Shown: positions 23,605-34,847 of the stretch, one piece after another | Numbering within the stretch: position 1 is the first letter of the stretch | How the letters are laid out: each line of letters opens with the position of its first letter | Source: Cantharellus purpuraceus | Lineage: Eukaryota > Basidiomycota > Agaricomycetes > Cantharellales > Hydnaceae | Assembly: GCA_025174535.1 (NCBI GenBank) | Contig: JALBUN010000004.1 | Span: 248,001-312,000 of the forward strand | Reading direction: 5' to 3' | Length of the DNA: 64,000 bases | The notes under the pieces: model-generated | What the model saw: only the letters and a program-made list of their open reading frames with translations | Database searches by the model: none | What the model was told of the DNA's origin: nothing | Made by a program: the position numbers and the translations under genes

Positions 23605-24037
23605 TTTGATGGGGGGGTTGTGGTGGTTTGAAGAAACACCGCTAGCCTTTTATGGCTGAGCAAAAATTCTTTATTGAGAATTTTTCCAGTGACTATGTCA
23701 CATGGGTGTAATGTGATTAATTATTGCTTACCCCTTTCATGCTACTATGAGTAGCATGACAGTGAACTGCTCCCATAGGGAGCAGTTTTTTCTACCATTG
23801 AGCTGCCTGTTGTTATGGTAGCTCTATCCTTGTCTAGGAACTACCATTTAATCAAGGTAGTTCCTCCTCCCCTCATTGAGCTACCATCATTGATGGTAGC
23901 TCTTTGTTGCATCCTGCTAGGAGCTACCTTTATTCTTGGTAGCTCCACTTCCCCCCCTTGAGCCCCATTAGATCTTTGGGGCTCCATCTCTCTGAGAACT
24001 ACCATCTATGAGGTAGTTCTCACACTTGAGTCACCCC
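23605..24037 (-). repeat. Non-coding tract of consecutive hairpins
   Basis: Between the integrase stop and the extra ORF, hairpins follow each other almost without gaps: 23739-23759, 23765-23787 (10-bp arms), 23837-23864, 23878-23902 (12-bp arms, 1-base loop), 23920-23946, 23960-23984 and 23994-24021 (10-bp arms). Four of them share the stem word AGCTACC or AACTACC with its complement. It could form a long multi-stem RNA structure. Confidence 0.8.
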
Positions 24038-25045
24038 TCAAAGTTCTAAATAATTGTCTAGAGCTTCTAGGTCCTTACATGACATGTAAGGTTCCCAGGT
24101 GACATCTCCCAATGTCCATAGAACTTGAAATTCAAGTTCTTTATTGCTTATACATCGATGAGTGATGATTTCATCGACGAGCCCCTCCTGCTCATCATCA
24201 TTCCCAAAGTCGTAAAATGACTTCACTTCCTGTTTTGGGAATCTCATCTCATCATTCAGCACATATGGTTGAATGAGGCTAACATGGAACATAGGCGTAA
24301 TGCACCTACTAGTCAGTTCTGGTGGCAGTTCCAGTGTCACCATTGAGGCTTTATTATGGGCTTCAATTATTTTATAGGGCCCAATATACCTGGGCACTAG
24401 TTTGCTGGTTCTACCCTTAGGTAGAGTCAAGTTTTTCATTGAGAGGTAGACTTTGTCACCTCTCTGGAAGGTTGGACCTTCCTGACATTTCTTATTGGCA
24501 TGAAACATCTGAATGACACAACTTTCTATAATCGTGTCATGCGCTGCTAGCAGGTTTGTTTGAGCCTGCTGTGCGAATTGTTTGACAACCTTGAACTTGG
24601 TGTCATTGTTAATGGGCATGCCTATTCCAGGCATATACCTGTAGTTAAGCTCAAATGGAGTAAACCCTGTTGTTGAGCTTATGTTGGAATTTAGCACGAA
24701 CTCCACCATTGGACACTTGTGTGCCCAATCCTTCTGATCACTTCATACAACAGTACAAAGTATTTGGCCAATGGAATGATTTGCTTGTTCCGTCACTCCA
24801 TCTATTTGTGGATGGAATGCTGTGGACATGAGGAGTTTCACTCCCATTATCCACTGTAGTTCATGCCAAAAGATAGACATGAATTTTGAATCTTGATCAG
24901 ACACAATCAAGTCTGGTACACTGTGAAGGTGTACAACTTCTTTAAGGAATAGCCATGCTACTCCTTTTGCTGTTACATGTGTGTCCGTAGGTATTATATG
25001 TACTTGCGACGTGAAGCAATCTATGACTACCAGTAGGTAGTTCAA
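24038..25045 (-). pseudogene. Gypsy integrase core and chromo-like C-terminus (hairpin-rich element)
   Basis: Frame 25045-24743 carries the integrase catalytic core: NYLLVVIDCFTSQVHIIPT, LIVSDQDSKFMSIFW with the second Asp, and STAFHPQIDGVTEQANH with the Glu region. Frame 24709-24038 continues with TTGFTPFELNYRYMPG, the GDKVYLSMKNL and LVPRYIGPYKI linker typical of gypsy integrases, PMFHVSLIQPY, and a chromodomain-like end (DEIITHRCISNKELEFQVLW...WEPYMSCKDLEALDNY). A frame change around 24730 and truncation at 25045 by the inserted chromovirus make it non-functional. The N-terminal zinc domain is gone. Confidence 0.85.
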
Positions 25046-25052
25046 TTGACTA

Positions 25053-25612
25053 GCTGCTCATGTCCAATGGGGAAATGCAGCACTCCAACGCCAATTATAC
25101 AATGGCCTTCCATCCTGAATCAAGGATGAAGTTGCCAGAGTAGGCAAACCTGTCACCCTATCTGAACTCTGGACTCTAGCACAGTCCATCGATGCTTGGT
25201 ACTGGGAACGATGCTCCAAGGTAGCTCGTGAAACAGCCTCGGGCAAGAACCAGGACAAGTCCAACGACAAGGGCAAGCCCATGTCATCCACCAACACCCA
25301 GGGCAGCGATAACAAGAAGCATCCCAACTCTGGTAAATCCGGAAACCCCAGATCCAACCCCCCCACAGCCTCTACCTCTGGAACCCCAAAGCAGACCCCC
25401 AACCTCCCTACCAAGCTTGGTAAAGATGGTAAACTTACTCCACAGGAATGACAATGTCGTATCGAGCAGAATCTCTGCCTTTTCTGTGGACGAGTAGGTC
25501 ACATTGCCAAGGATTGTCCGAAGACCACCTCTGCAGCTACGAAAGCTTGTGCTGCTATGATGGACAACAAGTCCGACAAGATCTCCAAAGCCAAGGCTAT
25601 GGAGCCAAAATA
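25053..25612 (+). pseudogene. Chromovirus gag remnant with CCHC zinc knuckle
   Basis: The C-terminal half of gag: VQWGNAALQRQLYNGLPS aligned with the second copy at about 48055, then a Lys/Ser/Asn-rich linker (DNKKHPNSGKSGNPRSNP), then the nucleocapsid knuckle CLFCGRVGHIAKDC (C-x2-C-x4-H-x4-C, about 25477-25520), ending at TAA near 25611. One TGA within PQE-stop-QCRIEQN (25449) stands at an Arg position. The N-terminal capsid is missing through truncation. Confidence 0.82.
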
Positions 25613-28600
25613 ATAATAAGCAACCCTCTGGCTCCGGCACCAGACAAGGGTTGCATTGAACTCATTGGTGCCTTCATGGAGCTACATCTCAATGCATCTG
25701 CTCTTTCTGATCCTAACTCCTTGACACTCCAACTTACCTCCGACACTATTCCTTTAACACCAATCCCAACCCTAGTGGACTCTGGTTCCACTCATTGTTT
25801 CCTTGACTCCTCATTTGTCTCTGGATATCATCTCTGGACTGAAGACATCACTCCTATTCTGCTATGGCTTTTCAACGGATCCTCTAACTCCGTTATCAAA
25901 TCCACAATCAAATTGCCACTCCATTTTCCTATGGGAGAAACCCACTCCATTACTTTTTATGTAACTCCGTTGGATGTTAGTTGCTTGGCAGTTCTGGGAC
26001 ACAACTGGCTCACCCGCTACAATCCATTGATTGACTGGGTATTGGGCAGTACCTCGTTCCAAACTCTGATAGAGACTAAATCCTTGGCACCACCCAAGTC
26101 GGTAGCATTAGCTCCACTCAACTCTGTAACTCCATCTCCGTTCGTTGCTCCAAAAATAGCTTTTGTCAATGCAGCAGCCTTTGCCTGTGACTCTTCCCGA
26201 GCTGACGCACAAACATTCAAGTTGTTCATCTCCTCAACAGTTCCAAAGAACTTTGAGGACCCTCCAGTCGACGTGAAGAACGTTCCAACCGAATATCATG
26301 AATTCATGGACATCTTTAGCAAAGCCCATGCCAACACACTCCCTGCTCACAAGCCATACGATTTGAAGATTGAAATGGAAGATGGAACATCTCCTCCTTT
26401 TGGTCTGATCTACTCCTTGTCCCAGAGTGAACTCCAGGCTCTTTGAGAATTCATTGATGAGCATCTATCTTATGGTTTCATCCGGCCGACCCAATCTCCA
26501 GGCGGTGCTCCAGTCCTTTTCATTCAGAAAAAAGATGGTTCCCTCCGACTCTGTGTCAATTTCAGGGGCCTCAATAAACTCACCAAAAAAGACCACTATC
26601 TGCTTCCTCGCATCTCCAATCTGCTCAACAGTCCTAGACAGGCTTGATTCTTCACCAAAATCAATCTCCAGCATGCTTACCACCTTGTCCGGATTCATGA
26701 AGGTGATGAATGGAAGACTGCATTTTGCACTCGCTACGGCTCGTTCAAGTGGTGCGTTATGGCCTTTGGACTTACCAACGCTCCAGCAGCATTCCAGCAT
26801 CTTATGAACGACATTCTCTGACCTCCTGGATATATGCGTCCTCGTGTACTTGGACGATATCCTGATATACTCCAACAACTCCAAAGAACACAGCAACCAT
26901 GTCCATGAAGTCCTTCTCTGACTCCAGAAGCACAAGCTGTATGCTCAAGCCAACAAATGTTCTTTCCATGAGAGCACGGTTGAGTACCTCAGATATATAT
27001 TGTCTCCAAATGGACTTACTATGGACTCCAGCAAAGTCCAGGTAATACAAGATTGGCCAGAACCCCGCAAAGTCAAAGACATGCAATCCTTCCTAGGATT
27101 TGCCAATTTCTATAGGTGTTTCATATTCAACTACTCCGATCTCACAGTTCCACTGACTCGTTTAACTCATAAAGGAACTCCTTGGGAGTTCTCGGACTCC
27201 TGTCAGACATCCTTCAAAACATTAAAGAGAGCTTTCATCACAGCTCCGGTCTTATCACAATGGAATCCCAGATCCCCAATCATTGTAGAAACCGACGCCT
27301 CTGACTACACACTTGCAGCCATTCTATTAACCATCTCTCCAACAGACAATGAGGTCTATCCAATAGCTTTCCACTCCCAGACTTTCACTCTGGCGGAACT
27401 CAACCACAATGTCCATGATAAAGAACTACTCGCAATCTTTGAAGCTTTCAAGCCCTGGCGACATTACCTCAAGGGATCTCCAACTCCAGTTGATGTCATC
27501 ACAGACCACAAGAACCTTGAATACTTTTCAACTACCAAACTCCTTACATGGCAGCAAGCCCACTGGTCCAAATTCCTGTCCCAGTTCAATCTGGTAATCC
27601 GTTTCCATCCTGGCAAACTTGGTACAAAACTGGACTCGTTAACTAGATGATGGGATGTCTACCCTAAAGAGGGAGGAAATGATTATGCAGCAGTAAATCT
27701 GCATAATTTTAGGCCTGTGTTCACTAATGAACAGTTAACTGCATCCCTCTGAGCCACAACATTCTACTCCCCAGTCCTCCAAGCAGCCATCACTATGGAC
27801 ATTGACACTCCACTCCAATATCCGATCCACACTCCAATCAGATCCAGCCATCTCTGATCATCTCAATAAACTGACCAATTGCTGGTCCATTGACTCAGAA
27901 GGCTTACTCCATCTCGACAACCGCATCTATGTTCCTGATGTGAACAATCTCTGACTCCATGTACTCCAGAACAAACATGACCATCCAATCTCCAGTCATT
28001 TTGGACAAAACTGAACTATAGACCTAATCAGGCGAGACTATGTCTGGCCCAAACTCCGTGGTTCTGTTAAGTCCTACATCAAATCATGTACCACTTGTAT
28101 GCACTCAAAGTCACAGAGACATTGTCCTTATGGACTACTCAAGCAACTCCCCATTCCAGAGAGTCCATGGAACTCCATATCCATGGACTTCACCGCTTCC
28201 AGCATCCTCCAGTTATGACACCATGCTAGTTATTGTGGATCACCTCACCAAGCAGTCCATTTTTATTCCTACAGTTGACACCATCACCGCTCCTATGCTT
28301 GCAAAATTATTTGTGCTCCATGTCTTCTCCAAGCATGGAGTTCCATCACACATTACCTCTGACCAGGGTACGGAGTTTGTGTCCTCCTTTTTCTGAACCC
28401 TCAGAAAGGCCTTGGACATTAAACTCCACTTCACCTCCGGATACCATCTGGAAGCCAATGGACAAACCGAATGAATGAACCAGACTTTGGAACAGTACCT
28501 CCGAGTCTATTGCAACTACCAACAGGACAACTGGTCCAACTTACTTCCACTCGCAGAATTTGCATATAATAATGCTCCGAATGCCACTACTGGCTTATCT

Positions 28601-29270
28601 CCATTCTTTGCCAACAAGGGTTACCACCCAAACATCTCCATACATCCTGAATGAGACCTCGCTTCTTCAAGAGCACAAGACTTTGCTGTGGACCTCCATG
28701 AACTCCACCAGCATCTCTGAAAGACCATCTCTGATGCCCAACTCTGTTACTCCACCTCTGCTGACCATCATTGATCCCCGGCTCCAGACTTCAAGGTTGG
28801 AGACAAGGTTTTCATCAAATCTGACAACATATGTACCATGAGACCTTCCAAGAAACTATCAGAGAAATATCTTGGTCCTTTTGAGATCATCACTCAAGCA
28901 GGCTCTAACTCCTTTACCCTCTGTCTCCAAGAAAGCATGCACTCCATACACCCCATCTTCCACGTCTCTATGCTCGAACCATCAACTCCAGATCTATTCT
29001 CCAGTCAAGAACCAACTCCAGTTCCTCCTGTTGTCATAGATGGAGAACTGGAGTATGAGTTATCAGTGATCCTGGACTCCAAGATCAACAAGAGATGAAA
29101 GTGTAAACTGCAATACCTTGTCAGGTGGGCAGGATACGAAGGAACAGATGAAGAAACTTCCTGGCTACCAGCCTCAGAACTAGGACATGCGACAGAGATC
29201 ATCTCTGATTTCCACACGGCCTACCCTCATAAACCAAACCCCATCTTATCTCAGTTCACTCCATTTTCTC
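25613..29270 (+). pseudogene. Chromovirus pol: PR, RT, RNase H, integrase, chromodomain
   Basis: Order and landmarks: protease LVDSGSTHCFLDSS (near 25770), RT with [10 protein letters not shown] (near 26850) and FLGFANFYRCFI, RNase H starting ETDASDYTLAA and reaching TDHKNLEYF, integrase with MDFTASSSY-type start, ITSDQGTEFVSSFF and YHLEANGQTE, then a chromodomain (EYELSVILDSKIN...QYLVRWAGYEGTDEETSWLP). The frame is broken by about ten TGA codons (26444, 26645, 26819, 26920, 27648, 27751, 27952, 28394, 28472, 28654, 29096), nearly all where the family has Arg, plus some small frame changes (integrase). The coding architecture is otherwise complete. It is dead by point decay rather than by large deletions. 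Confidence 0.88.
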
Positions 29271-29313
29271 CAAGAAAATCCATTCATTCATTTCATCACA
29301 TTCTCTAACTACA

Positions 29314-30192
29314 TCAAATCTCCATGACCTCCAATTCCCCTACATCTGACTCCTCAGAATCTCCATCCACTGTTCCCTCCTTCTCTGAAATCTCCATCTC
29401 CTGCTCCCTAAGCATCTTGTCTATCTCCTCCCAAGGATGCCACATCTCATCATCCAAACCATCAAAGTTCTCCAGGGTATCCCACAATCCTGAGGAATTA
29501 GAATCCATGTCATATGTGGTCTCCAAAGCTTCCCGCTCCAATAAGACCAACTCCCAATGGAATGGACTCCATTTTGTTCCAGTCATGTGGTTGCAGAACA
29601 ATCCCATGAGCTCACCCAAATGGGCCTCAATGCCCTGAAGGGCTGTGGTTGTTCTCTCAGCATGCTTGGAGATGTCAATCAAACGATGAGCCACCGTGGC
29701 CACGTTAACGCTGACATCCTGCACGGCCTCTACCAACGCTGGCAGTATTGACTTGATCAGAGGACCCACAGACATGGTCCGCATCCTCTGACGCTTGGGA
29801 GACAGATCCACTGCACTACTACCCTCTTCACAATCACGCTTGTGTCACAGAGGAGCACTGCCCTTCACCTTGCACTTCAATCAATTATCTTGGCACACAA
29901 GGCAGGAGCAAGATTTTCCCATCTAAAAAACAATAAAATCAGTATGAAAAATTAATGCATTCACTGTTCCACTCACCGTGGCCCTTTCACATATGTCTTT
30001 GCGCTTGAGGCATGTGTTGCATATTAGGTCCAGCTTGGACTCCTTGTCCAGGTCTCAAGCGACCTCCTTGCCCTTTGCAACTGTCTTTGCCAAGGCCCTC
30101 TTCTTTGTGGCCTCTGCCTGGACTCAAGCAACCCCAGTGGCCCTCTCACGAGCCACCTCCTCCTTCTTCTGCCTTTCTTCAGCAATAGGCAT
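29314..30192 (-). pseudogene. Antisense spliced ORF with Zn2Cys6-like motif in the chromovirus 3' region
   Basis: On the strand opposite to pol, between the chromodomain and the 3' LTR. From ATG 30192 the frame reads MPIAEERQKKEEVARERATG and a basic helical segment, then CNTCLKRKDIC (C-x2-C-x6-C). An intron of about 54 nt follows, with GTGAGT donor, TACTGAT branch-like site and TTTTTTAG acceptor (about 29957-29904). Then come MGKSCSCLVCQDN-stop-LKC (again C-x2-C-x6-C), a basic SPKRQRMR stretch, a helical region (about 29780-29590) and an acidic tail to 29314. Four TGA stops interrupt it, matching decay of CGA or TGG codons. The cysteine spacing resembles fungal binuclear zinc-cluster transcription factors; the function is unknown. 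Confidence 0.65.
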
Positions 30193-30336
30193 AGCAGATG
30201 GTGGTAAGAGATAAGGAGCAAGGCAACATGCATTTAATATTTGGCCCAGCCTCGTGTGCCAATTCAAACGCATATACCGTCAATTTTCCCACAGTGCTGA
30301 CTAAGATCTCATGGGCTCAATCTAGAAGGGAGATAC

Positions 30337-30772
30337 TGTTACATCCTGTAACACTGAGTCCAATCTCCAGATTTCATCTCCATCTCCTTTTACTCCACCT
30401 CCATTAACTCCATCTCCATTAACCCCAAACTCCATTATTGTTCTCCTTATAAGTAGTTTTCTTCTTATGGGTTACAACAAGCCATTACTCTTTATATTGT
30501 TTAGTATTAGTTTGGACTTGAGTCTGAACTCCGAACTCCTTTCTGTGTTGTATTCCATATCCATCTTATTGTCCTATCACTTTTAGTTTATCATTCATTT
30601 CTTCACATACTTATATGGGCTACTCTCTGTATGTTACAGCAGTTCATATATCGACTAAGATTCCCCATCAGCTTCTTGGTTGCTAGCTTCTTGACAAGTA
30701 TCTTCTTGACAAGTCAAACTCCAGATCCTTAATCCAACTCTGTACTCCAATCTCCAAAATATTGGACCGACA
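30337..30772 (+). mobile_element. 3' LTR of chromovirus copy 1
   Basis: 436 bp beginning tgttacatcctgtaac and ending attggaccgaca, preceded by the purine tract agaagggagata. TATA-like sequences (ttataagtag near 30448, ttatattg near 30493) lie inside. No 5' partner exists in the window, so the ends are inferred from TG...CA and the adjoining purine tract. Confidence 0.65.
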
Positions 30773-30940
30773 ATTTGAGGGGGCACAACACACAAGTTGA
30801 AGCCAAGTCCACTCAATCTGACTCAATAGTTATTGTTGACATCTGTCTCCAGTTGAACTGGAACAGTAAATCCCACCCTCTTCCTCACTAGCATCTGAAT
30901 TCCAGTGACTCCTTTGCACTCCAAAATTTTCAACTCTTAA
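30773..30940. other. Short copia-like scrap at the insertion boundary
   Basis: Includes agttgaagccaagtc, which resembles the stretch at about 19628-19648 of the plus-strand copia remnant. It is probably a small leftover of another insertion between the chromovirus LTR and the hairpin-rich element, which resumes with a hairpin at 30943-30960. Confidence 0.4.
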
Positions 30941-32420
30941 CAAGGATGAACTTTCATCCTAGTAGCTTATCTTCCCATCTCATTAGGGCTTTGAGGACAG
31001 CTATAGTCTCATGCTTGTGGGTCTTATAGTGCTGTTGTGCAGCACTAAATTTCTTGGATAGGAATCTGGCAGGCCGACAGGTCTGCCAATCTTTTCCTTG
31101 TCCATAGATGGCTCCAACTCCAGTTTTGGAGCTGTCAGTAATAACCAAATAGTATCGGGGTTATTGACATTGATGGGCTTCAATATTGGAGCCCTACACG
31201 CTAGGAGCTTGATGCTCTCAAAGCATTTCTCTAGCAGTGGTGTCCATAAGAATGGACAATTATTACGAGCACAACCCAATAATGGGGCTGTGTATGCAGT
31301 TATGTCTGGCATATAGTGCGCCAGATACTGCACTAGTCCAAGAAAATGTTCATGGTATGACCTAGGTCATCTCCACTCTCATATTCACTGCATTTTATCA
31401 GCATCTGTGTGCACGCCTTGGTCATCTATTAGATGACCAAGGCAATCCAAACTTGTTGAGTATAGATTGATCTTATCCTTGCTGAGGAAGATATGTGCTT
31501 TTCCTGAGTTCAGTGAACACCATCTCTAGGTGGCATTTGTGCTCTTGTATAGCACAAGAGTACACAAATATGTCGTCCAGATATACATGGACAAATCTTC
31601 CAATATATTCTTGGAAGATGGCAGTCATGAGCCGCTGAAATGTCGAGGGGGCATTGCAGTCCCCTTGCTGCATGACTTGTCCCCAAGACAATTGCAAATG
31701 ACATCTTGGGTGTATCTGTCGGTCTGATGCGCATCTGTTCATATGCCTCAGACATATTGAGTTTAGATCAATATGTACAGCAGGCAACATTGTGTCTAAT
31801 GTTATCCTGATCGGGGAAGGGTGTTACATCCTTCACTGTATTATCATTCTGTTCATGCAAGTCAAACATGGTGCAGAGCTTCCCATTTTTTTTGGGAATG
31901 CATAGCATTGGTACAGCCTGGCAGGCTGTAGCCAATACCCACCATTTAGCAGTGGTGTATCATAGAACTTTCTCTGAAGGTTCTACTCAGTAGTGCTCTG
32001 GACACTTAGGCAAGCAATAATGTATTCATTTGTCAGAAAACACAAGATTAATCTTGTGGTTAACTTCCCTAAATGGGGGAAGTTCTAAGGGTATGCTGCT
32101 GAATAGGTCAGCATACTTTTCTTTCCATTGATCCCTCAACTGAGGGATCTGACCAGCCATGTAAGTGGTTGATCCTTCATGAGATGAAGCTATTCACGTC
32201 GTGCTCTTATTTGGATCTTCCATTGGGGATCCTTTACCAAGTCTAGTCCTTCTTGTAGGAAGGACTGCATTGTGGGTAGCTTGTGTTTAGAGTTACCCCC
32301 TTGGCGCCATTTATTCATGCCAATACTCCTTCACATTGAGTTTATACCCCATGATGGGGTATGAAGAGCATTGGTATTATGCTCTTCATTGGTGGGGACT
32401 TCTTCAGTTCCCATCATGAT
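30941..32420 (-). pseudogene. RT and RNase H of the hairpin-rich gypsy element
   Basis: Minus-strand fragments contain the RT catalytic region (CNAPSTFQRLMTAIFQEYIG then FVHVYLDDIFVYS, about 31560-31650), the connection segment QYLAHYMPDITAYTAPL, and an RNase H start (MVITDSSKTGVGAIY, KFSAAQQHYKTHKHE, to 30954). Upstream RT parts (32400-31800) are heavily decayed, with scattered motifs only. Hairpins remain dense: 31595-31619, 31912-31930, an 18-base perfect palindrome at 32041-32058, and 32130-32149. Confidence 0.8.
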
Positions 32421-32672
32421 TCAGCCTGGGTCATTAAAGTCCAGGCATATTCCTAGCTTTCGTAGGAATGGGGTACTGAGTATTACATTGTAATACTCAA
32501 CGTTGGTGACATCAAAATATTCTTCAATGTCCCAACTACCAAATTTTATGATAGTGTGAGTACCATAATTTATGGTACTCCTGCTCCCAACACATGCTAA
32601 TTGCAGTGTGATGGGTTGCTCTAGCACAAAGGTTTTCATACCTGTTGCACATGTGAATTCAGGGGATATCAT
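32421..32672 (-). pseudogene. Aspartyl-protease region of the hairpin-rich gypsy element
   Basis: The 83-codon frame has the flap and C-terminal part of a gypsy protease: QLACVGSRSTINYGTH, FDVTNVEYYNVILSTPFLRK (the ILGxPFL-type motif) and GICLDFN. The D-S/T-G active-site part just upstream (about 32675-32710 on the minus strand, reading LLDSGSEG) lies across a frame break. The segment 32673-33221 connects to gag and holds the acidic end of gag plus short decayed frames. Confidence 0.7.
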
Positions 32673-33221
32673 TATCCCCTCACTTCCACTGTCTAATAGA
32701 CAGTGGGCTAGTGTTCCACCAATTTCCCAATACCCAGAGATTGTTTTGTTGTCTATGTGTGGTCTATCTGATTGCGCTGTTGACTTCTGTTAGCTCCTAT
32801 GATTATACATAGGTTTGGCCGATCTGTCAACACTAACAGCAGCTATATGCAGCTGTCATGATTCCCTGCTTCTCAGGAATCTTGTTGCACTATAGAAATG
32901 CACTGCATAGGTGTGTCTCAGTGGAATTTGATCATTGGGTTGAATTCATATCACATTAGAGTGATACATTGGCATAGCCTCCCTTTTGGGGGCATAATCT
33001 TGGTCATCCCATTCGTATGGGGCAACCTCTTCATCTCATTTGTCAGCCACTTCTATAGCTGATATTTTTTCATCTAGATGGTCCTTGGGATCATCCATTG
33101 CTTCTTCATGTTCTCCCTCTATCAGGGAGAATCCATCTACCTTATCCTTCACTATGTATGAGGACACATCCTTTCAGACCACAGCTGACCTTATGTTGCC
33201 CTTTAATTTGGGGCAGCTAGG

Positions 33222-34832
33222 TCACATGTGACCTGTCTGGCCACATTGGTAGCACACAATGTTACTAGTAACATTGTTCAATCGATCACCACTCGTGTGT
33301 GCTGGTGGTTTTGATTGATAATTACCCTTGAAAAGGTAATTGTTGGAATTGGACCCAGAGCTTCCATTATGGGGTTCCAACCTTGACACACTTGCTTGTT
33401 GTGAGTGTGTGTTGGAAGCCATATACACACATCCTTGGGGCATGGGTTGACTCCCCATATTTATCATACCAGTAGTTCTATTGACTACTGGTCTATGGGT
33501 TGAGGAGGATGTGTTAGTCGCATTCTCCAGGTGTTGCATACTGTGGTGGTATTGCACCACTTCCTCTATCATTTGAGCAGTTTCATACAACTGCTTGATA
33601 CTGCTAAATTTGGCATTGAAGCCCTTCTTGAGGACTTCTTGTCTCAGAGGTTCACACATTGCAGTTACAAACCTCTTCCTGTACGTCCTTTGACCCTGTA
33701 TTACATAGTCAAATTTATTTGATGCATGGTGATGCATCAGGGTGTGTAGGAATCTATGCTGCAATCCTTGGATTGCAGTGTCCAGGGTCCAGTCTTGGAC
33801 TGCCCTGTTGTAGTGTTCTACATTCCTGTAGAACCATTCCTGGGCCTTGCCTTTAAGGTGAGTGCCTAAGTACAATAGCTGAAACTTTGTACTTGATGGC
33901 CCTAGGAGATTACTCATCTCCAGCCATCATAGCATACCTGCTACAAAGATCTCAAACTCTTCAAGATCTGTGCCTCCTGTGTATTGCTCAGGAGGTGATA
34001 CTTTAATGCCTGCCTTGGCAAGTACAGACTTTTCTGGGTCTGTGTCTCTATTATCAACTATGGCTACTTGCACCATGCAAGTAATGCCATCAATAGGATC
34101 AATTGTGTCCAATTGATCTGGTATGCCTTGACCTTCTAGGGTCAATGGCACTGATTGTTCCCTGTTATGGGGAATGTCTTCTTGAGGTACCCATTGGGTA
34201 TCTTGTTGCTCATGGTGGGTGTCTCCTGAAAGGCCCACTGCTCATACACGCTGATAACTGTTCAGTGCATGTTGCGACTGTCAATTCAAATTGACAGCCA
34301 CATTGAGCTCTTGCTGGGGCCACTGCTCTCTAAACAGCTGGCTGAGCTCTTGCTCTGCATGTTTAGCCTTCCGTTCAAGGGCTAATCTATGTTTACAAGA
34401 AGCCTCAACTTCTCATTGTTTCCATAGCTCAATCTCTTGATTGAGCTCCTTTGTCATAGATTGAGGAGTTTCCTCTTCAATCTGGATCAGTAATCCTTGC
34501 CTTGCCAGGATTACTGGGTCTCTAATTCCCTCCATTGGGGAAATTTCATTTCCTCTGTCTAACTGATCATTTGGTTGGACCCTCTCACCCTGGGGTCCAG
34601 ACTCTCTGGATTCAGATTCTTGTTGAGAATCTGATCTTTGGTGACACAACTTGCGTCGCTCAGAGTTCCCTTGGAGTGATTTTAACATTGTTCCTAGCTC
34701 TGCTATTTGCTGCCCCATAGTAGTGGCAGCATGCCCTGCTTCAGCAGCCATCTTAGCTGCCTGAGCACTAGCTTTGCTAATGCTCTTCATCTCATGTTGA
34801 TCACGCATGAGTTGTTCAGTCAATCTTGCCAT
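33222..34832 (-). pseudogene. Gag of the hairpin-rich gypsy element
   Basis: Begins MARLTEQLMRDQHEMKSISK (34832), a coiled-coil-like N-terminus, followed by a charged linker with several stops. The capsid core is at 33917-33222 (LLYLGTHLKGKAQEWFYRNV, AMCEPLRQEVLKKGFN). The segment ends in the zinc knuckle CYQCGQTGHM, next to a TGA where an Arg or Trp would stand. Perfect palindromes lie inside coding sequence, for example 33256-33277 (22 bases) just before the knuckle, 33468-33492, 33759-33778 and 34278-34297. Confidence 0.82.
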
Positions 34833-34847
34833 TGACCTGTGGGTTTC

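Larger units (their letters stand above)
25050..30772 (+). mobile_element. Ty3/gypsy chromovirus, copy 1 (5'-truncated)
   Basis: Starts abruptly inside gag at about 25050, within the integrase of the hairpin-rich element. It runs through protease, RT, RNase H, integrase and chromodomain (to about 29270), an antisense ORF, a polypurine tract (agaagggagata) and a 3' LTR at 30337-30772. There is no 5' LTR. A related copy lies at 47497-51714. The coding region carries many TGA stops at expected Arg codons. Confidence 0.88.

Noticed and set aside
25449..29098. In-frame TGA codons at Arg positions as a sign of an altered genetic code
   Set aside because: The host genes at 1-17 kb use TGA as their terminal stop and have no internal TGA. 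The elements also show TpG/CpA at other former CpG sites, so methyl-C deamination explains the pattern.
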